This document shows, one piece after another, positions 35,595-43,897 of a stretch of 64,000 nucleotides of DNA. The notes under the pieces are model-generated. The model did not search any database and had not been told where the DNA came from. It saw nothing but the letters and a program-made list of their open reading frames with translations. Origin of the DNA: Pseudoalteromonas gelatinilytica (GTDB taxonomy: Bacteria > Pseudomonadota > Gammaproteobacteria > Enterobacterales > Alteromonadaceae); contig NZ_LRRU01000019.1 of the NCBI RefSeq assembly GCF_001641615.1, positions 466,064 through 530,063 of the forward strand, written 5' to 3'. Each line of letters starts with the position of its first letter. The stretch's first letter is position 1. A program made the position numbers and the translations under genes.

Positions 35595-36470
35595 CTAAAT
35601 TCTATAAAACCTCTCGCTTATCTCATCACATAACTTGGTTCGATAGATAATTGATGATTGCAGTAGCTCGACATCTTCAGGCGATAGGAGAGGGTGGCGG
35701 GTTTTCTTATCGAATCGCGTTGTCATTTCTTCGAATAATTGTTCATGAAGGCGCTTTATGTCGTCAAAAATTTGCTGCGACTGGGAGAATAAAAACACTT
35801 TGTTATAGTCGCCATTTTTTAGTGAGGCTATGTATTTTAAAAGAATGGCTTGTCGTGCTGTTTTGTTCTTAAAGGAGTGTTCGACTTCTATGGCCGCAAT
35901 TGAGCCATCTAATAAGCGAACTGCACCATCGACTGTTCGGGTGTCTGTGCTTGTATTGGCGCGTTTGAATTCGGGTTCAGTTATAAAGCTTTGCCACATT
36001 GGGGCGTAGGTGCCATCACTATGATAATTGTGAATGCCTCTTAGCATCACGAAGGCGTTAATTAGGTTATGCATTACGTTGTTATGGTTAAACTGTAAGG
36101 CGGGGTTGGTATTGGCTCTGAAGTAGACATCAATATTCATTATTTCTTCAGCGTACTTTGCAGCACTGTAGGTTGGAACATAGACGCGCCCATCGGGGCT
36201 ACGATGTGTTTTAACGAGCTTTAAAAAGCCATCGCTGGTGAGCCTATTTAAATGCTCCAAGGCTAATCGATGTGAGATACTATAAAGCCAACTCACAAGG
36301 CCTGGTGTGATGATAGTAAATCGAATGGCAATGAGGGTTGAGAGCCTCAGGCGATTGCTAAACTTTTGATGATTGTTTGCACCTTCATAGTAGCGCATAT
36401 CAATATCAAAATAGCGAGGGTAGGCGAGCTGAAGTTGGTTACTGGTATTGTTGTTTTGGATGTTTGTCAT
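35595..36470 (-). CDS. Replication-relaxation-like protein (winged helix plus nuclease-like fold)
   Basis: The first 100 of 291 residues look like a winged helix-turn-helix that ends in a wing (LEHLNRLTSDGFLKLVKTHR). The second half contains DGAVRLLDGSIAAIEVE, an Asp followed by a strand with E-x-E, as in restriction-endonuclease-like folds. This two-part plan fits the replication-relaxation family found on plasmids and mobilisable elements, some linked to mobilisation (MobC). AAGGT precedes the ATG at 36470. The gene faces away from a hairpin-rich region (36,528-37,205) that could be its DNA target. The assignment is from pattern and context; no relaxase gene is in the window. Confidence 0.45.
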   Translation of the reverse strand: MTNIQNNNTSNQLQLAYPRYFDIDMRYYEGANNHQKFSNRLRLSTLIAIRFTIITPGLVSWLYSISHRLALEHLNRLTSDGFLKLVKTHRSPDGRVYVPTYSAAKYAEEIMNIDVYFRANTNPALQFNHNNVMHNLINAFVMLRGIHNYHSDGTYAPMWQSFITEPEFKRANTSTDTRTVDGAVRLLDGSIAAIEVEHSFKNKTARQAILLKYIASLKNGDYNKVFLFSQSQQIFDDIKRLHEQLFEEMTTRFDKKTRHPLLSPEDVELLQSSIIYRTKLCDEISERFYRI

Positions 36471-36483
36471 GTTTAAAGACCTT

Positions 36484-36514
36484 GGTTGTTAGTTTGAATC
36501 TTTAATTAACAACC
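36484..36514. promoter_or_regulatory. Inverted repeat before the replication-relaxation-like gene
   Basis: Perfect 8-bp arms GGTTGTTA and TAACAACC are separated by 15 bp, starting 14 bp upstream of the gene's ATG on the minus strand. This could be an autoregulatory operator or a leader hairpin. Confidence 0.4.
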
Positions 36515-36527
36515 TACCTTGCAAATT

Positions 36528-37205
36528 ATCGCTTTTTAGCGATTATCTGCCGGTTTTCCTACCGGGATGCTTTGTACGCGTGCCCGGCAGAGTTGTCGCG
36601 ATGATTATCGCAACAACAGGCAGCTTTCAGCTGATGTCTTCACAACGTTGTTGTTCAAACATATGGATTAAAACGCCCGTCATCTCTGATGTTGCTCCGC
36701 AACGAGCTGACTCGACGAGCTACCGCTCTAGCGTATTAAGCCATAGCGCGAATGTACCGAGCTACGCTCTGTACTCACCGCCACAATGCCGCTTTATGAA
36801 CAGGCGATGGGTGCCCCATTCTCCGCCTTCATCATATCGCTTACTTTTCTATCGCAAAGGTGGTTCGCTTTTCAATTTGTACCAAATTTCAATCGAATTT
36901 CGCTATGGCGAAACATCATCGCGGTGAGTACAGACCAGCTGTACATTCGCGCTGCTCCATGTTTCTTCGGCTTCGCCTACGGCACATTACGCGACTTATT
37001 GGTCTCATTCTGAGACGCTTTTTATTGCCTAATTTCGTTCCGAATTAGGCTGGATTTGATGTCTTTCAGACGAAAAAGTAAGTCTACTTCGTAACAAAAC
37101 AAAGTAATATTTTCTGTGAATAGTGAGATAAATAGAAAAGAAGAAAGTGATAATCCAAACTGTTTGTTGCTGAGCTTCGCAGTCAAACAAGTTTGTTTTT
37201 TATCA
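36528..37205. other. Non-coding region packed with mini-hairpins; candidate transfer origin or structured RNA
   Basis: No convincing gene lies here, but small perfect inverted repeats are dense: 36528-36543, 36547-36590 (7-bp arms), 36598-36611, 36621-36633, 36691-36703, 36717-36728, 36759-36769, 36898-36913, 36969-36977, 37002-37016, 37027-37050 and 37061-37071. In most of the tight ones the loop is three bases, TTC, TCC or TAC on the + strand, which is GAA, GGA or GTA on the minus strand. GNA triloops are known to make unusually stable DNA mini-hairpins. A longer imperfect stem (37157-37194) followed by a T run could end a + strand transcript. Possible roles are oriT, a single-strand initiation site or an ncRNA. 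Confidence 0.45.
37157..37201 (+). terminator. Terminator-like stem with T run
   Basis: An interrupted stem pairs AAAC, GTTTG and CTG with CAG, CAAAC and GTTT, and is followed by GTTTTTT. No + strand protein gene precedes it, so if it is a terminator it would end a non-coding transcript from the hairpin region. Confidence 0.3.
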
Positions 37206-37255
37206 CAAAATCATTAACTTTTAAAGAGAACTCACCCACTCTAAGAGGTTAAAAA

Positions 37256-37456
37256 ATGACGACTACATCGATTAATCCTGCAACCGGTTTACCTATCAAT
37301 GATGCTGATAATGGCAATTGTGTTGATATCGGTGGCAACGTATTTGGCACAGATAACAGTGACTTTTCTGATACAACTAGCTGTGATTCTTTCTCTGTAT
37401 TTGATGATACTGATTGGGGGATAGATATTTCTTGCGGTGGAATAGATGAGTTTTAA
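37256..37456 (+). CDS. Small acidic protein, unknown
   Basis: This 66-residue acidic protein is rich in Asp, Ser, Thr and Gly, with three Cys (positions 22, 43 and 60) and no lysine or arginine. AAGAGG precedes the ATG by seven bases. It overlaps the next membrane-protein gene by 11 bp, so the two form a small operon. The all-acidic composition is striking and could reflect a secreted peptide precursor, a metal binder or a protein partner of the membrane protein. Confidence 0.55.
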   Translation: MTTTSINPATGLPINDADNGNCVDIGGNVFGTDNSDFSDTTSCDSFSVFDDTDWGIDISCGGIDEF

Positions 37457-37691
37457 ACACTCATTTATCTATCGCAATCGTATAGAGATTGTTATCGCAC
37501 TGATTCTATTCAGTGGTGTTGGATTTACGTTTTATCAGCTTAAGACCACAGAAAATCTCGTTTGGTTAATCGTAATGAGCCTGTTTTGTACCAAATTTGT
37601 AATGGGTGCCACTGGCTACTATATCTATGCAGAAAAGCACACACCCAGCATGAAAAAGATGCTTGAGTATGTGTTACTAAGGTTTTACTAA
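37446..37691 (+). CDS. Small two-helix membrane protein, unknown
   Basis: This 81-residue protein has two predicted membrane helices (about 15-32 and 38-60, including IVIALILFSGVGFTFY) and a basic tail. Its start overlaps the end of the acidic gene, so translation is probably coupled. A clear terminator follows at 37,712. The function could be immunity, export or signalling with the acidic partner; nothing in the sequence decides. Confidence 0.55.
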   Translation: MSFKHSFIYRNRIEIVIALILFSGVGFTFYQLKTTENLVWLIVMSLFCTKFVMGATGYYIYAEKHTPSMKKMLEYVLLRFY

Positions 37692-37711
37692 CCTCCTATG
37701 TTTGTCCAGCA

Positions 37712-37735
37712 AAGCGCCTCTAAGGCGCTTTTATC
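37712..37735 (+). terminator. Rho-independent terminator
   Basis: Perfect 8-bp stem AAGCGCCT/AGGCGCTT with a CTA loop, followed by T-rich sequence, 20 bp after the small membrane-protein gene. Confidence 0.75.
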
Positions 37736-37762
37736 GTTTTATAAAAAGTCATATCAGAACTT

Positions 37763-37785
37763 AAAAAAGCGCCCACAGGGCGCTT
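37763..37785 (-). terminator. Rho-independent terminator, minus strand
   Basis: Perfect stem AAGCGCCC/GGGCGCTT with an ACA loop and an A run on its left, which is a T run for minus-strand transcription. It ends the gene at 37,790-38,032. Confidence 0.75.
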
Positions 37786-37789
37786 AGAA

Positions 37790-38032
37790 TTAAAGGTATT
37801 TCTCTCGTAATTTTGATTCTATGAAACTTAAAATGTCAGCACATATGTATGCAAAAATAATGTACTCATAGCCTTCGATTAAGTTAGCAGACGCCAGTCT
37901 AGAAGTTTCGGGGTAATCAAGAACCCACAAAAATATCGCAAGTGAAATAAACAAATAAATACTATTCACACCGACTTGAACTAACCCAAGTACGAGCTCT
38001 AAACAAAATGTCTTCACACAGATTCTCCTCAT
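37790..38032 (-). CDS. Small membrane protein, unknown
   Basis: This 80-residue protein has one long or two short hydrophobic helices (about 12-38 and 54-68). No family is recognised. A terminator directly downstream on the same strand supports it as a real gene. There is no good ribosome binding site before the ATG at 38032, so the start is uncertain. It lies about 110 bp downstream of the diguanylate cyclase on the same strand and could be cotranscribed with it. Confidence 0.5.
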   Translation of the reverse strand: MRRICVKTFCLELVLGLVQVGVNSIYLFISLAIFLWVLDYPETSRLASANLIEGYEYIIFAYICADILSFIESKLREKYL

Positions 38033-38142
38033 TTGTACTGTGCAAATACGTATGTTTGTTAGGTGATAACTTATAGTTATTGATTAATTTTTTACAACGA
38101 AAAGTGAATGCATACTTAGAAAAAGACACGATCACATAGTAA

Positions 38143-39306
38143 TCAAGCAATCTGAATCATATTAAAATCTGTTGATGTGTTTTTACCAGAATCTTTCGAA
38201 TGGTAAAGAGCTTGGTCAGCTCGCTCTAAAACACACTCCCATGACTTGTCAGCTTTTGAACAAAGAGAATACCCAATGCTTACAGTTACTTTTAGACTGT
38301 CGCTTCCTGTATCTATTTCAGTACAACTTATTTTCTTCAAAATTCGATTGGACAAGTTTTCCATAAGGTTATTATCAGCGTTCTTGATGAGAATTAAAAA
38401 CTCTTCACCGCCTAGCCTGAAAGCATAATCACAAGCTCTTACATTACTTTTAGCCCGATCGCATACTTCCTTTATAACTGTGTCTCCAACTGAATGGCCA
38501 TACTTGTCATTTATGCTTTTAAAGTTATCTATGTCAATCAACATGAATCCGAGACAACTGTCGTTACGAAGACACTCACTTTTCATATTCTGTGAGATAC
38601 TATTTAGAACGGTTCTATTAAGCCAGCCGGTTAAATGGTCTGTTATTGCCAGTGCACGTAAATGGGCTTCTTTTTTCCAAAATGAAACAAATGCGAAACT
38701 TATAGTAAGCATAAAAAACAAACATACCAAAGCCAAAGTACCTGAAGTTTGAATAAATTCGCTACCGAATATTTCAAGTTTCTCACCAAAAGCAATTACA
38801 ACACCCCTAATAATTAATTGGAGGGTGAAAATGAATAACACGATCATCAATAAGATGAATGAATTTCTGTCCTCTTGCTTTCTATGCTTCCATAATGTGT
38901 AAAAGCTTAAAGAGTTTATAAAAATCAGGAATGGATAAAAAATTAAAAGCCGAAGGTTAACTGACTGTATAACAGCTGGAATTAGCTGAACCAAATAACT
39001 AATTGCAAGGACACTGGCAACCAACTTCCAATGCGAACGCTTGAGTGTAAGTTGGCTAACACCGCTGTAGATAGCAGTAAAGCCAGCCATATATAAGGCA
39101 TTAGGAGCTGCAGGAAATATGAGCTGGTGTGTTTCAAGGTAAGCAGAACAAATGGCTATAACGCCATAAATGCTAAATAAAATAGCCGCAATCATCCAAT
39201 CAAACAAATAACGTTCATTTCTGCTGACGTTATAAAGCAACATGCTAGTTATCATCATAATGATTGCGCAAGCTGCCGCTGCAGCCGTCATGCTTACTTG
39301 GTCCAT
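38143..39306 (-). CDS. Membrane diguanylate cyclase (GGDEF)
   Basis: This enzyme makes cyclic di-GMP from two GTP. The 387-residue protein has about seven predicted membrane helices in the first 215 residues, an integral sensor of MASE-like layout, and a C-terminal GGDEF domain. It starts at DHLTGWLNR, the active site is GGEEF, and an RxxD inhibitory site (RACD) lies five residues before it, so the enzyme should be active and product-inhibited. AGGAGG precedes the ATG at 39306 by nine bases. It lies inside the island, between hairpin DNA and the integron cassette, so it may be cargo that affects host motility or biofilm. Confidence 0.9.
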   Translation of the reverse strand: MDQVSMTAAAAACAIIMMITSMLLYNVSRNERYLFDWMIAAILFSIYGVIAICSAYLETHQLIFPAAPNALYMAGFTAIYSGVSQLTLKRSHWKLVASVLAISYLVQLIPAVIQSVNLRLLIFYPFLIFINSLSFYTLWKHRKQEDRNSFILLMIVLFIFTLQLIIRGVVIAFGEKLEIFGSEFIQTSGTLALVCLFFMLTISFAFVSFWKKEAHLRALAITDHLTGWLNRTVLNSISQNMKSECLRNDSCLGFMLIDIDNFKSINDKYGHSVGDTVIKEVCDRAKSNVRACDYAFRLGGEEFLILIKNADNNLMENLSNRILKKISCTEIDTGSDSLKVTVSIGYSLCSKADKSWECVLERADQALYHSKDSGKNTSTDFNMIQIA

Positions 39307-40014
39307 TTGAGCTATCCTCCTTTGTTCTTATTATTTTATATCATAATAATACAGTTTCTGTAATGTTTGAGGTGCGATTTTATAAACGGTGGTAGTTACT
39401 TCTAGCACATAATATATTGATTTATAGCGTTTCTTCCTTCGCAGTTGTTTTAAACCAAGAACTTCAATTCTTGCTTAAACTATAAACTCTGAAAGCAGTA
39501 AGTTTTGAATGTTGGTAGATTGTTTGTGATCGAGATTTATAATTATTGGTCTACTATTAGAAGACATACTGCTGGGTGAGGTCACCATCATTGATGGTGC
39601 TTTAGGAAGTCGAATAAATTGTCTGGTTGAGAGCAACCGTACGGGCTTTGAGGTGGAACATTTCTGCCCCATTACCATTTAACGCCATTACTCTATAGGT
39701 CGGCCCGGAGAAAACAACGAAAGTTGAACAAACAGAACTAGATAACTGCTGTTCACCTGCTGAATTCCTCTGCCTAGTGGCTTCTGTGCGTATGAAAATA
39801 TAGTTGCTTACCGAGATAAACTTAGGTGTAATGAATACATAATAAGCGCTGAGCAATGCAGGGAAAGCTTACTTAACACTAGGAAAGTGAGAGCCTCCAA
39901 AAAGCAAATTTCCATAGCATAAATAACACCAACTCTGACACACCGAGCAGGTAGCGACTCAGTCCAACAAGCGATTATGCAACACAAACTGCGTGTCGTA
40001 TAAATACTAAAATG
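39307..40014. other. 700-bp gap without recognisable gene
   Basis: Only short frames without ribosome binding sites are present, and their translations resemble nothing I know. A 17-bp perfect inverted repeat (CACCATCA, T, TGATGGTG) lies at 39,583-39,599. The promoter of the diguanylate cyclase should lie at the left side. The right end at G40014 is the proposed left junction of the integron cassette. Confidence 0.4.
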
Positions 40015-40036
40015 TTATATTTCAAAGGAGAGTACA

Positions 40037-40621
40037 TTGCAAAATCAACCTATGAGTAGTGGCGACCAAAGTAAGCTGCTTATTTTTTCACTCTTATTCG
40101 CACCTTCGATAGTTCTTCTGGTCGGCGTTATTCCTGCCATATTTTTGGGCTTTGGCATATATATGATGAAGAAGAATCAAGACTTCTCCAGCATTGATAC
40201 CGCGGTCAAAAACTTTAAGGGGTTTACTTGGATAGCTTTCATTGGCTGCGCTCTGAGTTCTGTTTATTGGGGTATTAAGTATTTCACTCCTGAACAAAGC
40301 TGGTATTACGACGATGAGTTCTTTGGTTCGTTAACATTCGCTGGAATTTCTTTTGCTTATTTAATTATGATTCAGGTTTTATTTTATTCTCCGTTGAATA
40401 GACATAGAGAGTGGGTAGAGGTTAATGGGATATTTTCAACAAAACCCAAATCAGACAAGGCCTCAAAAAGTCACTCAGAGGTGGACATAATAAAAGGAGA
40501 AAAATTGAAGCAATACTCTGTTGCTGACGAATTAACAAAATGGGCTAACCTCAAAGAAAATGGTCATATCTCAGAAGAGGAGTTTCACGAGGCTAGAGCC
40601 AAGCTTTTGAAGCGAAATTGA
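40037..40621 (+). CDS. Membrane protein with C-terminal SHOCT domain
   Basis: This 194-residue protein has three to four predicted membrane helices in the first 125 residues (for example IVLLVGVIPAIFLGFGIYM). A linker follows, then a short C-terminal helical domain of SHOCT type (ELTKWANLKENGHISEEEF, about 165-190). SHOCT modules are common in small membrane and oligomerising proteins of unknown role. TTG at 40037 is preferred because AAGGAG lies exactly six bases before it; ATG 40052 is too far from it. It is the first gene of the integron cassette, and the next gene follows after 3 bp. Confidence 0.65.
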   Translation: MQNQPMSSGDQSKLLIFSLLFAPSIVLLVGVIPAIFLGFGIYMMKKNQDFSSIDTAVKNFKGFTWIAFIGCALSSVYWGIKYFTPEQSWYYDDEFFGSLTFAGISFAYLIMIQVLFYSPLNRHREWVEVNGIFSTKPKSDKASKSHSEVDIIKGEKLKQYSVADELTKWANLKENGHISEEEFHEARAKLLKRN

Positions 40622-40624
40622 AAA

Positions 40625-41137
40625 ATGAATATTTACAACAAGCAATTCGAACTACGTGAAGAAACACCAGCTTATTGGCATAATAAGTCAAATGATCTTT
40701 TAGTCTCTGCTCGCACTCTATGGGAAGCAATGCAAAAAGAAAAAGCGTTAGTGATAAACTGCTGGTCAACGTACAAAATGTTAATGGGAATGTCCTTTGA
40801 ACTTCTTTTCAAGGCGCATTGCGTAGGCGCAGGTATTCGCTTCGGGGCTACCCATGACTTAGTGTCATTGGCAAAAACCGCAAACTTCACAATGTCCAAA
40901 GAAGAAAATGGAATTTTAAATGTTCTTTCGGAATATATTATTTGGGACGGAAGGTATCCGATCCCAAAGAGGTCACAGCATCTTGAAAATCATTGGAAAA
41001 GCCAAAACAAAGTGCTTAACGACAAGAAGAGTCTTGGCGGTTTAACGGTTCAAACCCCCAATGATAAATTAGATTTTGATAACTTACTTCCTATTTGGCG
41101 CAACTATTCAGAGCTTTACATGGATAGATACAATTGA
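40625..41137 (+). CDS. HEPN-like protein of the integron cassette
   Basis: The 170-residue helical protein has a HEPN-like pattern: a helix with WSTYKMLMGMSFELLFKAH, then THDLVSLAK, then WDGRYPIP near residue 115. HEPN proteins of this shape bind nucleotides or act as RNases or accessory proteins in toxin-antitoxin and defence modules. No R-x4-6-H catalytic motif is evident, so it may be non-catalytic. It follows the SHOCT membrane gene by 3 bp, and attC begins right after the stop, as is normal for cassette genes. The pair could be a membrane/HEPN stress or phage-response module. Confidence 0.55.
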   Translation: MNIYNKQFELREETPAYWHNKSNDLLVSARTLWEAMQKEKALVINCWSTYKMLMGMSFELLFKAHCVGAGIRFGATHDLVSLAKTANFTMSKEENGILNVLSEYIIWDGRYPIPKRSQHLENHWKSQNKVLNDKKSLGGLTVQTPNDKLDFDNLLPIWRNYSELYMDRYN

Positions 41138-41138
41138 A

Positions 41139-41207
41139 GTATAACAGGTTGCTCCACACCGAAAAATTACTCGCTGTGCTCCTAATTTTTCGGTGAGCAA
41201 GGCGTTA
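41139..41207 (+). repeat. attC recombination site
   Basis: Outer cores GTATAAC and GTTA bound an inverted repeat. The inner arms are TTGCTC/GAGCAA and ACCGAAAAATTA/TAATTTTTCGGT, with three extra bases (CAC) on one side only and a 13-base terminal loop. This asymmetric folded layout with AAC and GTT ends is diagnostic of integron attC sites, in which unpaired bases mark the strand that is recombined. It is about 69 bp long and lies 2 bp after the HEPN-like gene. Confidence 0.8.
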
Positions 41208-41826
41208 CAGAATAAATACTCTAACGTGTTTTTGTCCATAGACAAGTTATAAATATAGCTCGCCGTTAACCCAAAATGCGTTAATGTGAGCCTTGATGTG
41301 TATAGATTGAAAGGATGATTACGATTGTAGTTGCAATTCAGAGAGCTGCTTTGATATCAAACTCTTTTGATGAGAAATGACCTTTCATTAATATACTCTC
41401 ACTTTGATAGTTTCTTTACTAACCCTATTTTAAACTTTTAATGAGTGCAACAAGAGTTGAGAAATATTGTGTTGTTGTTCGGGTTGATATTAATAATTGT
41501 TTTTCATTAAGAGAATGTCTATTAGGGTACACAGTATAGCCATTCAGGCATATTATTGTCGAAATAGTGGAGAGATCAAATACTATGAAATGTCTTCTCT
41601 TCGGTTAAAACCACCGACATTGAGTTAATTTGAAATCATAGCTACCACAGATATATTTCAATTTTTCTTAAGATCTAGGATTTTTAAGCGCAGTGTCAAC
41701 TCTAATCGACATCTGTCCAAATATGAGCTAGAAGCAACGCCTTGCTTAACATCTTATGTGTCTGTTTGATCCTTCCTACAAGAGACCTTAATCAAAAGAT
41801 CTCATCTTATTAACTCAGAACGAACT
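41208..41826. other. 620-bp gap, nothing recognised
   Basis: AT-rich sequence between attC and the stop of the first recombinase. No frame with a ribosome binding site, no clear hairpin terminator and no tRNA-like fold was seen. Confidence 0.4.
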
Positions 41827-43395
41827 TTATATTCTTAAAGTGGTGCATTCTTTTTGAGTGAACGGGATTAAATGTTCGGGTAGTTTTATAGGTAATTCAG
41901 GTTCAATAATACGTTTACCTTTTTTAAATGCATCTAAACCTTGCAGAATAATAGCTTCATTAATTAAAAAATATTTATACGCCGTTTCTGCTCTTAAATC
42001 ATAAAGCTCATCGTTTTTATCGTAATGCTCTCCTGAACGGTCATGCTCTCTTCCTGTATGTCCAAGTATTAGTTTTGACTCAATTTGCGCATTGCTGAGT
42101 GAATAACCTTCTTCTTTCACTAGATATCTGACAACATTGGTTTTAGCGTGCTGTCTAAGTAAGGTAAAGCAAGGTCCAGCTGTACCTTTCACATAAAGGT
42201 CTTCCAGAGATGATTTATAGATGTCATTAGGGCAAATCAACATGAAGTATTCCCTTAAAGAATTATACGGCATCGCTTTAGTACAGTCTTTAAAGCTGAA
42301 AAATAAGTACTCATTAGGCTTATCAGGATGTAGTGATAACTGATTTTTGATTATTTTTGTCATTTGCAGAGTTAACTTTATTTTGAATTGTCCTTTGTTC
42401 TTCATGGCTCCTTCTTTGGTCATTGTGGATTTTGGATAAGTTATATATTTAGGGTTCTTTAAGTTATCTAGATAGCTTGTTTTTAATTCAATTATGTTAA
42501 CTGGCCTAACAGCTGTGAAAGCCATTAAAAGTACAGCGTTCTTTTTTTGGGTGTTGGGCTCCTCTTCTAATCTATACATGAGCTTTGAAATACCCTCGCC
42601 ATCGGTATACCCATTAAAAGTAGACTTGATAGGTGCTGGAATATAGCTAGTACGAATTTCGTTGATAGATTTATTTTTAAGATTTAGCTTTTCTGAAGCA
42701 AAAGCAAATAATGATTTAACTCTATTAGAAACATCATATGTATAATTTGCTTTCTTTTCTTCATATAGTTTGTCAAAAGCAGACTTTATTTCTTCTTGGC
42801 TTATATCTAAGAACTTTGCAGAACTGCCAATTACATTCACAAAGGCATTTATTTGTGATGAATATGTTTTGATAGTTTTTTTAGAAATGACTCTTTTATC
42901 ATTTTCATGTTTCATTGAGAGGCTTTCAATGAATTTTTCAGCAACTTCTCCAAGCGTTTGACCAGACAGTTGATTATCAAAAATGATGGCGCTAAGAGTT
43001 GCAGCTTCAGCGACTGTCATTGTTTTATTGTTACCCAATAAAGGCTTTTTTAACTTTCGATGGCCAGGGTAGTATGCAAAAAATTGTACGATTCCATTTA
43101 AGTTAAAAATGAACCTTAATTTGCTTTTGCTACAATATTTAGATTTCCTATAATCTTTTTTGGGTTGGCCTGGTTCTGGTTCCGGGTATTTAATTGATAC
43201 AGCGTATTCAGATAATATTAAAATATCTTTATCACTATATGGTGGTTTAATACTGTCGAATTTCGACTTGCTAATACACTCACTTTCACTTTGCTTCTCA
43301 GACTCATTTTCACTTGTTATCTTAGATAGGTTTCTAATTTTATCTAATATTCTGCTTATATTATTTTTCTTAAACTTCTTGTTGTTTTTTTTCAT
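41827..43395 (-). CDS. Tyrosine recombinase / integrase 1
   Basis: This is a 522-residue site-specific recombinase. A Lys-rich N-terminus and an arm-binding-like domain (FIFNLNGIVQFFAYYPG) precede a core-binding domain (about 170-260) and a C-terminal catalytic domain. The first Arg lies in AFTAVRPVN. Box II reads CFTLLRQHAK, with Thr where H-x-x-R integrases have His. The later His lies in LGHTG and the nucleophile is probably the Tyr of EHYDKND. It is clearly a paralogue of the next recombinase: both share QKKNA/HQKNA, R-P-[VI]-N-I, MKN[KQ], [VM]KG[TS]AG and YDK. It is longer than typical phage integrases. Confidence 0.85.
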   Translation of the reverse strand: MKKNNKKFKKNNISRILDKIRNLSKITSENESEKQSESECISKSKFDSIKPPYSDKDILILSEYAVSIKYPEPEPGQPKKDYRKSKYCSKSKLRFIFNLNGIVQFFAYYPGHRKLKKPLLGNNKTMTVAEAATLSAIIFDNQLSGQTLGEVAEKFIESLSMKHENDKRVISKKTIKTYSSQINAFVNVIGSSAKFLDISQEEIKSAFDKLYEEKKANYTYDVSNRVKSLFAFASEKLNLKNKSINEIRTSYIPAPIKSTFNGYTDGEGISKLMYRLEEEPNTQKKNAVLLMAFTAVRPVNIIELKTSYLDNLKNPKYITYPKSTMTKEGAMKNKGQFKIKLTLQMTKIIKNQLSLHPDKPNEYLFFSFKDCTKAMPYNSLREYFMLICPNDIYKSSLEDLYVKGTAGPCFTLLRQHAKTNVVRYLVKEEGYSLSNAQIESKLILGHTGREHDRSGEHYDKNDELYDLRAETAYKYFLINEAIILQGLDAFKKGKRIIEPELPIKLPEHLIPFTQKECTTLRI

Positions 43396-43897
43396 ATTTT
43401 ATTAAGTCTTTATTACTTCATCTGGGATGAATTAACGTTGTCGCTTTTTTATTATGTTGAATGAGTTTTTTGATTGCTGCAAGAGGGGGAAGCCTTGCCA
43501 GCTATGGCTTTAAGCCTATGACTACTAAGATCATTTTGGTGGTGAAATTAAATGGCTTTGTTTAAGCTACTGATAAGTCGTTTATAAGCTTATTATCAAA
43601 TCTGAGCTTTTTGGTGGTGTATTAGTATGTTTTGGGTACTAAACTTTTTTAAATTTTTTTTAATAAAATTTTTTAACGATTTTTGTGTACTTTTTATAAA
43701 TTCTTTGTAAGTTCATCAAAATTCAATACTTTTCTTCGTTCTACCGTTAAATTTATTTTTGCCAATACTATTTATTATTTTTGAGCGAAAAGTGTTCATC
43801 ATCTTTGCTGTTGTACGAAAAATGACCCGGCTTTACGCTAAGTCATTATTTAGTTTCTATATGCTCTTTCAGTATACTTTTCGGATGAGTATTTAGC
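43396..43897. other. 500-bp AT-rich gap between the two recombinases
   Basis: Contains very T- and A-rich runs (notably 43,650-43,690) and no gene. Such DNA could be bent or hold recombinase-binding sites and the promoter of the 41,827-43,395 gene, which has only a weak ribosome binding site. Nothing more can be supported. Confidence 0.4.

Larger units (their letters stand above)
40015..41204 (+). mobile_element. Solitary integron gene cassette (two genes plus attC)
   Basis: Two genes are followed immediately by an attC site, the structure of a mobile cassette of about 1,190 bp. The right junction is between G41204 and T41205 in the attC core GTTA. The left junction is proposed between G40014 and T40015. 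There the first bases TTATAT would, in the excised circle, form GTTATA and pair with TATAAC at 41,140-41,145 over six bases, better than the present right flank (four bases). No intI integrase and no second attC is in the window, so the cassette was probably inserted at a secondary site by an integrase encoded elsewhere. Confidence 0.6.

Noticed and set aside
36580-37048. Several overlapping open frames on the + strand
   Set aside because: No ribosome binding sites, low-complexity translations and heavy hairpin content; better explained as structured non-coding DNA.
39475-39856. Two overlapping minus-strand frames
   Set aside because: No recognisable family, no ribosome binding site and mutually overlapping; treated as a non-coding gap.
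39926-40020. Second attC site before the cassette
   Set aside because: TAAC and GTTA ends occur, but the inner arms do not pair, so it does not fold as attC.
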